From Hibiscus mutabilis (Eukaryota; Streptophyta; Magnoliopsida; Malvales; Malvaceae), in the NCBI GenBank assembly GCA_019671005.1, contig CM033745.1, positions 43,197,834 through 43,261,833 on the forward strand: a stretch of 64,000 bases of DNA. Reading direction: 5' to 3'. Made by a program: the position numbers and the translations under genes. This document shows positions 23,670 to 34,289 of this stretch, one piece after another. Each line of letters opens with the position of its first letter. Within the stretch, counting starts at the first letter, position 1. The notes under the pieces were generated by a model. That model was given only the letters and a program-made list of their open reading frames with translations. It was not told the DNA's origin and searched no databases.

Positions 23670-23820
23670 CTATACTTACTTGAGTATAGTATATTATGTG
23701 CCCTTTATTGGAAGTGCTTAGCACCGAAGCGCTTTTGTATACTTACCGGAGTATACAATTATTAATTATTTTGCACTTTACCTGAAGTGCTTATAATAAA
23801 TTGCACTCTACCGGGAGTGC
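23670..23820 (-). repeat. Array of small hairpins with a TACCGG-like loop (s1)
   Basis: Hairpins at 23670-23689 (arms CTATACT/AGTATAG), 23700-23717 (GCCCTT/AAGTGC, one mismatch), 23720-23733 (AGCAC/GCGCT), 23737-23756 (GTATACT/AGTATAC), 23773-23790 (GCACTT/AAGTGC) and 23803-23820 (GCACTC/GAGTGC). Five share a 6-base loop: TACTTG, TATTGG, TACCGG, TACCTG, TACCGG. The arms differ, yet four of the six are perfectly paired. The array lies 1.8-2.0 kb into the LTR, the same place as the E1 array. Confidence 0.7.
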
Positions 23821-25626
23821 TAAAATGTTTATACAACTGTTTATGACTCTATGGATATCCAACTATACTTTTAATTTCCTATCTCATACTTTGGGCTTTA
23901 TGTCAATCATAATCTCATACATGGCAACATATATTTACATATTAAGCAATTCATACGCAAAATAATATTCCATGAATAAGTAGTGATCCATGCATGAAAC
24001 TTTCAATTCTTGACATATTTTTAACATGTCAATTATACGATGAATGACATAAAGATCATGTTATACATTCATTGCACTCACCTTGACACTTTCAAAAGTA
24101 AACTTTATACTAGCCTCACTAAGCTCGGTTACACTTTCTATCTCCATTCTTCACTTGTTTGATCTCGAACTTGCTTGTTATCTGTACGTACGTTAAATAC
24201 ATGACACAAGGAACCTTAAGTACATGTCCAACCTTTACTAATACATGTAAATACCAATATGGAAAATTTAATATTTTCAACCAAGCACTTCTATGCTACC
24301 ACAATACTTCCTATACTTTAATCTCATATCAAATTACACACTACAACCAATAATTTGATAATTTCCCTTTAAACCCTAAATTCTCTCTCTTAGGGTTTAT
24401 ACACTAAAATTTGGAAACTTCCACATTTCATCTCCATTTTCAAAAATATTAACACCAAAATGATCATTGTATCATAGCAAACAACATACCCATGCTTCTT
24501 GAATATTTTCCAATTTTTCACTTATTTCACCCAATTTACACAATTCACAAATTGGTCCTAAAATGATGTTTTCTTCAATCCAACAACATAATTCAAATTA
24601 GAAAACAACATTCTAATCAAATCCATCATCAAAATAATTTTTACAAAATTCCACTAATATTCTTCATTTTGCCGAAATGGTCCCTATAGTTTTTCCAAGA
24701 AGTTTTCATCTTTTCAAGCATCTAAACAACACTACAACACCATTTCCAACTTGATTAAGCCTTAAAACATGAAATCTTAACATGCTGTTCAACCACCCTA
24801 ATCATCAAACTCAACTTAGACACATGGAAACTAAGCAAAACTTATGTCAAAAGATAGAGAATTCAAGAGAGATCAATTTCTTGTTTCATGTATCTAGCCA
24901 AAAATCAAACAAATCAAGTCAAAAATTGAATTGGAAATTTCTTACCTAGTCCCCTTGAGGTTTCAGCAGCGTTGGAGAAAGATGAACACAATTCCAACTT
25001 TTTTTCTTTCTTTGATTAATGCCAAATGTCTTTAAATTTGGCTATATAAAAATAAAAATCTATAAAATAGTCAAATGACTATTTTACCCTTTAATTATAA
25101 CTAATCACCATTCAACACCTACACTTTATCTTCTTCCATAATTAATTTTCATTAAAAAGTATAGGTAAAATGTAAAAAATGCCTTTAATGAAATAATTTA
25201 TTTTAAAAATGGCCATTCCATCACCTATACATAATACTGAATAGAATCGAATCTAGACTAATTTAAAAATGATTCGAACTTTGATGATATGCTCTCCGGG
25301 TCTTTTTAAGACTTCCTTCAAATTTTCATAAAATTCCGAGCTCATACGATTAACCGAATTACACTTAAACTTTAACCGTAATTTCCCAATAATAGAAACA
25401 TCAGATCAAACCATAGTTTTTATATTTGATCGACACCCTTAGATGATCTATCTATTTATGGAATAAAAATAATTATTGGGAAAATTACCATGTTGGTCCT
25501 TGATTTTTTCTCAACTTTTCACTTTTGTCACCAGACTTTAAAAATTTACGTTTTAGTCACTAAACTAAAACCACTAGCTTTTGATTCTTTGCGTTTTGGT
25601 CACTAATCAAATAATGGGATATTACA

Positions 25627-26585
25627 GACAGTTAGATTGATTGCGGCAATGTTGCTTGATTGCGGCAATGTTGGGATTCAAGGACCCAGATACAACATAA
25701 GTTGGAGATGAAACCAATGTTCTACCCCGATTCCAAGGAATGACTTTCACCTATCCAGGAATGCAAAATGAAGCTTCAACACCAAAGGCTAACCTGACTC
25801 CCCATTTTGCTGAGTCCTCCGTCCGGAATAAGTTTAAGGCTAATATAGAAGGAACTCACAACTATGAAGTACCCAACCTGGATGAGATTGCCGATAAGGC
25901 TAAAACTGAGAAGAAATGGGAAGACCGTTATGAGAACTTAGAAGGAATGATTAAGTATTTCCAAGAAGGGAATATTCATGGTGGGTGGATGCCAAAGATA
26001 TAAGTTTTGTGACAGACTTGATAGCAAAATTCCAGATTTTGAGAAGTATAATGGAACTACATGCCTGTCAGCAGATCTAACCATGTATTGCAGAAAGATG
26101 TCGATGTATCTTGATAATGAGAAGCTGCTCATTCATTGCTTCCAAGATAGTCTAGTAGGGTCAGTTGCACGCTGGTACACGCAGCTGAGCCGGGTTAACA
26201 TCAGATTGTGGAAGGATTTATGCAGAGCATTTAGTGAGCAATACAAACATGTCTCATACATGGTTCCAACCCGACTGGTCCTGCATGGGATGGAACAAAA
26301 ATATCATGAGAGTTTTTGCCAATATGCGTAGAGATGGAGGGATGTAGCTGCTCAAGTTCAGCCACCATTACTAGAGAATGAAGTTACTCCAATGTTCATG
26401 GAGACATTAAAAGGTTCATTCTATGACCGCATGCTCAATCATGTAACTAAGAGCTTTGCATATATGTTAATGAATGGAGAGCTGATTATGGCAGCTATGA
26501 AAAATGGAAAGCTGGATAACGGAGAAACAAAGAAACCTATAAAAAGAGAGAAAAAAAGTCAATGCCGCAAATGTTTATAATCCAA
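25627..26585 (+). pseudogene. E3 gag, capsid-like part
   Basis: After s1 the gag resumes. Segment 25740-26003 reads FTYPGMQNEASTPKANLTPH and later EGTHNYEVPNLDEIADKAK. A frameshift near 25980 leads into 25978-26331 with IPDFEKYNGTTC, ADLTMYCRKMSMYL and GSVARWYTQLSRVNI, the conserved capsid block of Tat gag. An in-frame TAG follows SFCQYA. 26392-26580 continues with METLKGSFYDRMLNH and the basic tail. Gag would build the virus-like particle; the split frames make it a relic. Confidence 0.8.
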
Positions 26586-26599
26586 ATTATTCAAAGGGT

Positions 26600-27391
26600 A
26601 TGGTCTTTAACAAGCCCAATGTCTCAATTGCACCTCCAGCAATTACAAATCAACTAAAGGAAGAACAAAGATATCAAGGGAACTCAAAACCCTATTTCCC
26701 TCCAATTCCAATAACCTATGCTGAATTGTTTGTTGAATTGGTTAAATCCCAAATGGTGCTGCCAAGACATGTTCCTCCTTTCTCACCACCATATCCAGCA
26801 TGGTACGATGAGAAGGCACAATGCGAATATGATGCAAGAGTTAGGGGGCACACCACTGAGAATTGCACCACATTCAAAAGAGTGGTAGATGATTTAAGAA
26901 AGTCTAGAATGTTGTCATTTGATACGTTAGAAGACAAGGGAAATCCTTTGCCAAATCATCAAAAATCAGGAGTTAATGTAATCATGGAGGAGGAAAACAA
27001 TAGGGTTAAGAAACATGTTGCTGAGGTCAAAGCACCCATAAGATGGGTATGGGCCCAAATGGTGGCAGTTGGGATGCTAGAAGGAGAAACCCAGAGTTTG
27101 GAAATTGATGAGGGATTGTATTGTGAGTATCAAAAGGAGAGAGGATATAAGATTGAACGTTGCTCAGAGTTTAAGCAGTTGGTCCAAGAAAAGATGGACG
27201 GAAAAGAACTAGAGTTTCTTGAGAAAGAAAACAAGGAGTGCATGTTGGACATTTGCACGTCAAATGAGTCATCCTCTAGAAGAGATTATTCTGGATTGAA
27301 GCTTTTAGTTATTAAGGCTAAAGCAAGAGTTAGTGAGCCTGCAAGGGGTGTAATCCCGCGACTTATAATTAAGGCACCAACCCCGTTTTAA
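26600..27391 (+). pseudogene. E3 gag, C-terminal half with two Cys/His units
   Basis: An open segment of 263 residues. Residues about 30-50 read IPITYAELFVELVKSQMVL. Two spaced Cys/His units follow: CEYDARVRGHTTENC near residue 80 and CEYQKERGYKIERC near residue 175, each followed by a helical FK..V stretch. In the second unit the His position reads Tyr. These units replace the classic CCHC knuckle in Tat gag. The same two-unit order appears in E2 at 12125-12985. It ends at TAA 27389; downstream to 27956 the frame is broken. Confidence 0.75.
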
Positions 27392-27956
27392 TACAAGGAC
27401 AACAAGCAGGTCCCAAAGAATTATGCTTGCACAGTGGCGGCCCTAGAAGGATCATCTATTGAAGAGAAAACAAAAGAAGAACTAGTCAATGAAGTGAGCC
27501 ATTTTACGAGGAGTGGAAGGCTCTATTCCCAGCCAATAGCAGAAGATAGAGATGCAGCACAAAGGAAAGCTGCTGTTGAAGAGTCAGAAAAATAATATGA
27601 TAGAGATTTATTTAAAGAAAAGCCAACAGCATGCCACAAGCCAGTAAAAGAGTCAGAGGCTCACGAATTTTTGAAGATTTTAAAACACAGCGAGTACAGT
27701 GTGGTAGAACAACTCCAAGCTTTCAGCTCGAATTTCTATGCTATCTCTGCTATTAAGTTCTTAAGGCCACCGTGAGGCCTTGTTAAAGATTCTGAATCGG
27801 ACATTCGTACCAAAGGAGATCTCAACCGATAAGATAGACATGTTAGTCGGTAAAATTGCTGCCAACAATTTCATTTCATTCAATGATGAGGAAATACCAG
27901 GATAAGGAAGGGGTTCGTGCAAAGCTCTACACATCACTCCCAAATGTAAGGGATAC
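27392..27956 (+). pseudogene. E3 gag-protease junction, frame-broken
   Basis: Fragments of coding sequence remain, such as VNEVSHFTRSGRLY-type text from 27480 and FLKILKHSEYSVVEQL near 27670, in changing frames with several stops. They fit the conserved region just before the Tat protease. No separate gene is supported here. Confidence 0.5.
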
Positions 27957-28247
27957 ATGCTGCCAGGTGTCCTTATTAATAATGGATCAGCTTTGAATGT
28001 TATGCCACTAGCAACGATAAAGAAGCTGCCCATAGACAGTTTTTATATGAGAACTTATCAAAATACAGTAAGAGCATTTGATGGAACTCAGAAGGATGTG
28101 TTAGGGAAAATTAAGGTGCCTCTGCAAATTGGACCATCGACCTTCGATGTTGAGTTTGTGGTCATGGATATAAGGCCTAGCTATAGCTGTTTGCTGGGAC
28201 GCCCATGGATTTACATGGCTGGAGCAATCCCATCTACTTTACACTAG
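27957..28247 (+). pseudogene. E3 aspartic protease, catalytic Asp replaced
   Basis: The segment begins MLPGVLINNGSALNVMPL. Tat proteases have an Asp in the first position of the NGSA box; here the codon is AAT (Asn), so the catalytic acid is missing. Downstream RAFDGTQKDVLGKI, VPLQIGPSTFDVEFVVMDI and CLLGRPWIYMAGAIPSTLH complete the fold. The domain is otherwise open from end to end. It would have matured gag and pol; as read it should be inactive. Confidence 0.8.
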
Positions 28248-28259
28248 AAGCTGAAGTTT

Positions 28260-28962
28260 GTGATAGATGGCCAGTTGATAACCGTTGGTGCGGAGGAGGA
28301 AATCATTGCATCAGTAACTACTGATGCGCCCTTTATCAAAATTGATGAGGGCGCGCTCGAGTGTCACTTCAGGATATTAGAGTTAGTCAATGCAACCTTT
28401 GTCACCGAAGGGAGCAAGGTGCCAGAACTAGAATTATCAAGCTGTACGAAGATGCAGGTAAAACAAACGCTTGGGAAATGAGCTGAAATTTGAAAAAGGG
28501 TTTGGAAAGAGACATCAAGAGAGGTTATATCCCGTAGTAATACTAGCAAAAAGAATCGATTTGGCCTGGGTTTCAAGCCTAATAATTGGCAGAGAAGGGC
28601 TGAAATAAAGAAACATCAGGAAAAGAGAATAGCTAGATTGAAAGGCGAAGAGATTGAGTGGGAGCCAATGACTTTCCCACCCTTGAGCCATAACTTCAGA
28701 TCCGGAGGCCTGCTGGATCCAAATACCCCAGTTAATGAAAAGGAGGAAGAGAAGAACGACTTGTGTTAAGCATTTGGGAAGCTAAGTATCAATGTTGTGA
28801 CTGACAATGAAAAAGAGAACCAGTACCTGTCTATGATCCGCCCTTGCTCTGAGCTTGACAATTGGACTACTGAATAAATTCTTGTGGTCTTTAAGACATG
28901 TTCAGAGTAATTCTCAAAACCATCCCCTTTGCTCCAGGCCCGGAGACAATAGGGGATTTTAT
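28260..28962 (+). pseudogene. E3 protease-RT linker, upstream of the candidate intron
   Basis: 28260-28481 is open: FVIDGQLITVGAEEEIIAS-type start, then ECHFRILELVNATFV. Frameshifted text follows, with RFGLGFKPN near 28560 and EWEPMTFPPLSHNF near 28660, and then MIRPCSELDNWTTE near 28835. These blocks occur in this order between protease and RT in Tat elements. Stops interrupt each block. Confidence 0.6.
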
Positions 28963-29154
28963 GTAAAGGGCCTATGTCAAAGTTTAAATTTGAATTCAAT
29001 AAAAGATGCATTTTCTTAAATCCTATGTGGAAAACTTTTTTCGTAAATAAACCAAAATCAAATGAAAACCATAAGGTTAAAAGCATAAAAAACATTCTAT
29101 TCATTCATTTTATTTCTTCCCTTTGTATATATCTTTTGCCTATTCTTTTTTCAG
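28963..29154 (+). other. Candidate Ogre/Tat intron (192 bp)
   Basis: A donor-like GTAAAG starts at 28963. An acceptor, a long pyrimidine run ending TTTTTTCAG, stops at 29154. The stretch between is AT-rich and breaks the linker coding text, which resumes soon after with FELPLCLEEVGNIDDEE. Ogre elements are known to splice an intron between protease and RT, and the position here fits. Splicing itself is inferred, not seen. Confidence 0.55.
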
Positions 29155-29553
29155 GTCTTTAGATATCATTGTCATAAATGAATCTGAGTTTAACTTTGAG
29201 GTTGACTTTGAATTGCCTCTATGCTTGGAAGAAGTTGGAAATATTGACGATGAGGAAGAATATGATTTACCCAGCGACTTGCTCAGAATGGTAGAAGGAG
29301 AGGAAAAACATGTTCTACCACATAAAGAGGAGCTAGAAACATTAAACCTCAGTACTAAAGAAGAGAAGCGAGAAGTGAAGATTGGCACCACCGTTACAGC
29401 CCATACTCGACGAAGCCTGATTGAGCTTCTGATGGAATTCAAAGATATTTTGCATGGTCGTATCAAGATATGCCCGGCCTCGACACCGACATTGTCATGC
29501 ATCAGCTTCCTATTAAAGTAGGATGCGAACTTGTGAAGTAGAAGCTTAGGAGG
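29155..29553 (+). pseudogene. E3 linker after the candidate intron, to RT start
   Basis: Open text from the acceptor to 29521: LCLEEVGNIDDEEEYDLPSD, then LLRMVEGEEKHVLPHKEE and LIELLMEFKDILHG. This is the acidic linker and the first helix before the Tat RT. A frame change near 29470 and a TAG at about 29540 separate it from the RT. Confidence 0.65.
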
Positions 29554-30311
29554 ATGAAAGAAGAGATGCTCTTGAAAGTCAGATATGAGGTGAAGAAGCA
29601 ATTCGATGCAGGATTTTTAGAGGTAGACAAGTATCCAGAATGGGTGGCCAACATCATCCCAGTTCCCAAAAAGGACGAAAAAGTACATATGTGCGTTGAC
29701 TACAAGGATCTCAACAGAGCAAGCCCCAAAGACAACTTCCCGTTACCGCACAAAGACATATTAGTGGATAACACAACTGGTCATTCCCTTTTCTCTTCAT
29801 GGATGGGTTTTTTGAATATAACTAGATTAAAATATGCCCAGAAGACATAGAAAAGACCACCTTTATAACACTTTGGGGAACCTTTTGTTATAAAGTAATG
29901 CCTTTTGGTCTAAAGAATGCAAGGGCAACTTGCCAAAGATCCATGGTCACTCTTTTCCATGACATGATGCATCGGAAAATAGAACTATATGTAGATGCTA
30001 TGATTGCTAAATCCTGATATGAGGAGGAGCATTTGGAGAATTTAAAGAAACTCTTTCAAAGGCTGAGAAAGTTCCAGCTAAAGCTTAACCCAAACAAGTG
30101 TACATTTGGGGTCACATCAGGAAAATTATTAGGCTTTGTGGTGAGCAAGAGAGGAATTGAAATTGATCCGGACAGAATTAAGGCCATACAAAAGCTCCCA
30201 CCACCTCAAACACAGAAGGAGGTTCGAGGTTTCCTGGCGAGGATAAACTACATCGCCCGTTTTATCTCCCAGTTAACAGATAAATGTGATCCAATTTTTA
30301 GACTACTCTAA
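29554..30311 (+). pseudogene. E3 reverse transcriptase, changed active site
   Basis: Motifs in order: EWVANIIPVPKKDEKVHMCV, DYKDLNRASPKDNFPLPH, a frameshift near 29800, MPFGLKNARATCQ, then ELYVDAMIAKS. The catalytic box reads YVDA where the family has two adjacent Asp residues, so the second metal-binding acid is lost. A TGA follows four residues later. The thumb (30033-30311) reads LKLNPNKCTFGV and KLLGFVVSKRGIEIDPDRI. A relic of the polymerase that would copy the element RNA. Confidence 0.82.
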
Positions 30312-30860
30312 AAGAATAACCCATGGGCATGGAATGAAGAATGCTAGGAAGCTTTAGAAAATATCAAAGAGCAGTTAACGAATCCTCCAATATTAGTACC
30401 ACCTGTCTCGGGGAGGCCCTTAATCCTTTATTTAACAGTGCATGAAAATTCTATGGGCTGCGTATTAGGGCAACATGACGATACTAGGAGAAAAGAAAAG
30501 GCTATATATTATCTGAGCAAGAAGTTCACTGATTGTGAAACCAGATATTCTTCAATTGAAAAGCTATGCTATGCTTTAGTATGGACGACTAAAAGGCTCA
30601 GACAGTATATGTTATATCATACTACGTGGCTAATCTCGAAGTTAGATCCACTAAAGTTCATGATGAAGGCTCCGGCTTTATCAAGAAGGTTGGCGCATTG
30701 GCATTTATTACTATCAAAATTTGATATCCAGTATATGAGCCAAAAAGTGATAAAGGGGAGTGCCATAGCTGACTTTTTGGCAAGTCGCGCCTGTGATGAA
30801 TATGAAGCGTTAAATTTTAATTTTCCTGATAAAGACTTGATTATGTATCTCAGAAGATGA
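30312..30860 (+). pseudogene. E3 first RNase H (gypsy type)
   Basis: Begins after a stop at about 30309 with NNPWAWNEEC. 30438-30860 holds ENSMGCVLGQHD, KEKAIYYLSKKFTDCETRYS, EKLCYALVW, YHTTWLISKLDPLKFM and KGSAIADFLASRA, the typical Tat gRH blocks up to the border with the second RNase H. This native domain tends to be degenerate in Tat elements, with the second one taking over. Confidence 0.75.
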
Positions 30861-30879
30861 TGAGACTCCAACAGAATCA

Positions 30880-31225
30880 TAGATTATGAACTTTGATGGT
30901 GCAACAAATGCGTTAGGGCGAGGTATAGGGGCAGTTTTGGTTTCGCCGGGAGGAGATTATTACCCTTTTAGCAGTCGTTTGAAATTCTTCTGCACTAATA
31001 ACATGGTAGAGTATAAGGCCTGTATAATAGGTCTAAGATAGGATATAAAGAGGAAAATTCGTACCCTAGGAGTTTTTGTGGACTCTACATTGGTCATTTA
31101 TCAGGTACATGGTGAATGGGAGACAAAAGATGCAAAGCTGGTAGAATACCACAAGTTAGTCCTCAAGCTAATCAAAGAGTTCGATGAGGTTACTTTAGGC
31201 ACCTTAGCTGCCATGTTTAAGGCAA
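30880..31225 (+). pseudogene. E3 second RNase H (aRH type, Tat lineage)
   Basis: The text NFDGATNALGRGIGAVLVSP, then CTNNMVEYKACIIGLR and VFVDSTLVIYQVHGEW, contains the Asp, Glu and Asp residues of an RNase H fold, with the first Asp at 30895-30897. A TAG follows IIGLR, and the frame continues beyond it. A second RNase H between the first and integrase is an established mark of Tat elements. The acidic residues are kept; the stop alone would block it. Confidence 0.78.
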
Positions 31226-32479
31226 GTGAGGGTTCTGAGATGGTGCCCATCAGGTTACATATGATAGATTCCCCAGCCCATTGTTATGATGTGGAAGAAG
31301 AAATGGATGGATTGTCATGGTACCATGACATCTTGCAACATGTAAAATTTCAGCAATACCCACCGCAAGCTACAGAGAATAAAAAGAAAATGGTCAGGAA
31401 AATGGCATCAGGGTATGTCCTTGACGGAGAGAGTTTATACAAAAGAAGTCGTGATCAAGTGCTTCTAAGATGTGTGGGTGCAAAAGAAGCTCAATTAATT
31501 ATGGAAGAAGTTCATGAAGGAGTTTGTGGAACCCATCGTAGTGGTTTCACCATGGCCAGAAGGAACATGCATCTTGGATATTATTGGTCAACCATGGAAG
31601 GTGATTGCATCAACTATTCTCACAAATGCCACAAGTGCCAATTCTATCCTGACAAGGTTCGTACGCCACCTCAACCTCTTCATGTTATGATAGCCCCTTG
31701 GTCTTTCTCCATATGGGGCATTGATGTCATCGGTCAGATTCACCCTAAGGCGTTAAACAAACATCATTTTGTCTTTGTAGCCATTGACTATTTCACAAAG
31801 TTGGTAGAAGCAAGTTTCGTATGCAAACGTCACCAGATCTGCGGTGTGCAAGGTTTTAAAAAAAAAGATCATATGTCGGTATAGTATACTGGAAAGAATT
31901 ATTATAGACAATGCTTCCAATTTGAATAATATAATGATAAAAGGAGTCTATGAGCAATTCAATGTCAAACATCATAATTCTGTGGTATATCGTCCGAAGA
32001 TGAATGGAACAGTAGAGGCTGCGAATAATAATATTTAGAAAATAGTCACAAAAATGACTGACACCTATAAGGATTGGCATGAGAAGCTACCGTTTGCCTT
32101 ATATGCCTATCGAACTGCATTGTGAACCTCTATAGGAGCAACACCGTTTTCACTAGTTTATGGAGTTGAAGCTGTGCTACCAATTGAGGTTGAAATACCA
32201 TCGCTCTGTGTCTTAACGGATGTAAAATTAGAAGAGGCAAAATGGATTCAGGCAAGATATGACCAGCTTAATATGATTGATGAAAAGAGGTTAAAGGCAT
32301 TATGTCATGGGCAAATGTACCAGAGAAGGATGATAAGGGCTCACGAGAAGAAAATTCACTCGAGGGAATTTAAAGAAGAAGACTTGGTGTTGAGGAAAAA
32401 GCTACCAATTCAAAGCGATTCCCAAGGAAAATGGGCGCCTAATTGGGAGGGACCTTATATCGTATCAAAGGTTTTCTGA
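31226..32479 (+). pseudogene. E3 integrase
   Basis: Zinc-binding part: EEVHEGVCGTHRSGF and NYSHKCHKCQF keep both His and both Cys. Core: FSIWGIDVIGQIHPKA carries the first Asp and IIIDNASNLNN the second. Then VYRPKMNGTVEAANNNI carries the Glu. A frameshift near 31855 lies between the first and second Asp (frames 31078-31884 and 31844-32038), and stops follow NNNI and at about 32125. The C-terminal part (32174-32479) ends with WAPNWEGPYIVSKVF. All catalytic residues are visible but not in one frame. Confidence 0.8.
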
Positions 32480-34285
32480 GGGGGAGCGTTAATTTTAGCT
32501 GAAATGGATGGAGATGAACTTCAGAACCCTATAAACTCAGATTCAGTCAAAAGGTATTACGAAGAAGAATAAGAAAAGAAAATAAAGAAGGAAAAGAAAG
32601 AAGAAGAATAAAAAAAGAAAAAAAAAGAAAAGAGGAAAAAAATCAAAAGAAAATGGGGGTTCAAAATAAAAACACGAAAAGGGCGTTTTGAAACCAAAGG
32701 AGGATCTGAGTTGAAAACCCGTAAAGGGCGGCTCAGATGATATGCAAATGAGGCATTTCATAAGATAATTCGGGTAGCTCGAAGCTTCAAATATTTATGT
32801 ATAATCATTATTTCTAGAATCTGCTCAGTATAGTTGGCGTTCAAAACATCTTATGGATTCGTGACAAGAGGAGTTTTGGTTTCTGATATCTGAATGCCTT
32901 TTCCTTTCCTTGTAATTTTCTTTTGTGTTTGCCACAATACAAATAAAACTTTGTTGTGAAAACCTTATTCTTTTTTTATATTTTTCCTTCCCATAAGCAT
33001 CATACATTGAAATGAGAACTAATAAGTTTGGGCATTATTTTAAAATATACAAAAGATTTTTGAGCATTACTCTGAAAATTTCTGAAAGAATGCTAGAATT
33101 TGGAAGTATCTCGTAGTCAAGTTTTGGATATGGGGCATGAAACGCCAATATTTAAGGTGGAAATGGGTTTCACTACAAACAATTCAAAGACCCCTGTGAA
33201 AATAAGAATTAGGGAATCCTCGAGAGATGTTTGGACATTACCTTAAGGAAACATATTGCAAGACAAAGATGCCAGCACGAGATAGTTCATCACTCACAAC
33301 AATAAGAATAATTTTACAGATGTTGGAGGCTGGGGCTCTCATTCAAGACCACTCAAGAAGGCCTACCACTGAATGTTGATAATAAGAACAATCTTAGAGA
33401 CCTCGGAAGAACAGTGAGATTTTAGGAGGCTTGTCACTGAACATTGATGTATCAACTACAATGATAGTTAAACAAAGGCTAAAAGAGTGTTGAAGAATAT
33501 GAGGATTAAGTCAATCCTTCCAACCAAGAATACAAGATAACTGGATCGAGTGAGCAAATGCGCAAAGATCATATGAAGCAAAAAAGTACTAAGAATGAGA
33601 ATGGTGAAGTAAAGATGATGGAGATGACTATCTATCGTAGCATACTGTTGCAATATTCAAACAAATTCCCACGCATTAACGTTGGCAAGCCAAAGCATCT
33701 CACATATATCTCCACGAAGTTTCGCCCTTTGATGTCCTAACAACACTATACGAAGGCTTCAAACACTTTGTAAAGAGTTTCCCTGGTTGAAAAATCAAGG
33801 CAGAAGTCACAAGAAAAGATGAATGTAGCAATGACGTTAAACCTATGGTACAACATGGTGGTGTTTTGGTGAACTCCAATTTCACCTAAATTGAAGGACA
33901 TGGCCTATAGTCCCCGAGTTTAAGAGTAGGCACTGGTGAAGATTTCTTTCCGAGGAATAGTTAGTGGAATTTTAACAACAAAAAATTGGTGAAGCCAGCT
34001 AGTATTGAAGGGTGGGCTGTTGCAAACTTACTTGCTCATATTGATCCTAATAACATGGTGCAAAGCCTTTCAGTGTAGAGAAATAAAAGAAATTCATACT
34101 ATTTCTTTTGATAGGATGGGCCACAATAGACACTTACCATCTGTTGCCAGAGTTGAGAAAATGTTTGAGGTGATATGATCTAAGAAAACTAATTCTAAGG
34201 ATTGTAAAAAGCAAAAATGACATGCATTCATGATTAGGCATCCATAGGGGCATGTTAATCATGGTCATAGCATTTATCTGAATTT
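32480..34285 (+). other. E3 3' untranslated zone
   Basis: No domain and no long meaningful frame. A purine run (AAGAAGAAA type) at 32565-32650 is followed by two copies of an AAAAC(CC)..AAAGGGCG motif at 32661-32736, related to the E2 motif at 15311-15436. The word GGCATCCATAGGGGCATG (about 34240) resembles GGCATTCATACGATAGGAGC in E2 (about 15607). Confidence 0.55.
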
Positions 34286-34289
34286 TGAC

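Larger units (their letters stand above)
22607..25626 (-). repeat. Solo LTR s1 (chromovirus-like), 3020 bp
   Basis: Ends are TGTAACATCCC on the left and GGGATATTACA on the right, flanked by GACAA and GACAG, a 5-bp target duplication with one change. No internal domain or second LTR is present, so it is a solo LTR left by LTR-LTR recombination. The CTCACTAAG stem-loop (23389-23402) and the hairpin array (23670-23820) both point to minus orientation. It splits the E3 gag gene. Confidence 0.88.
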
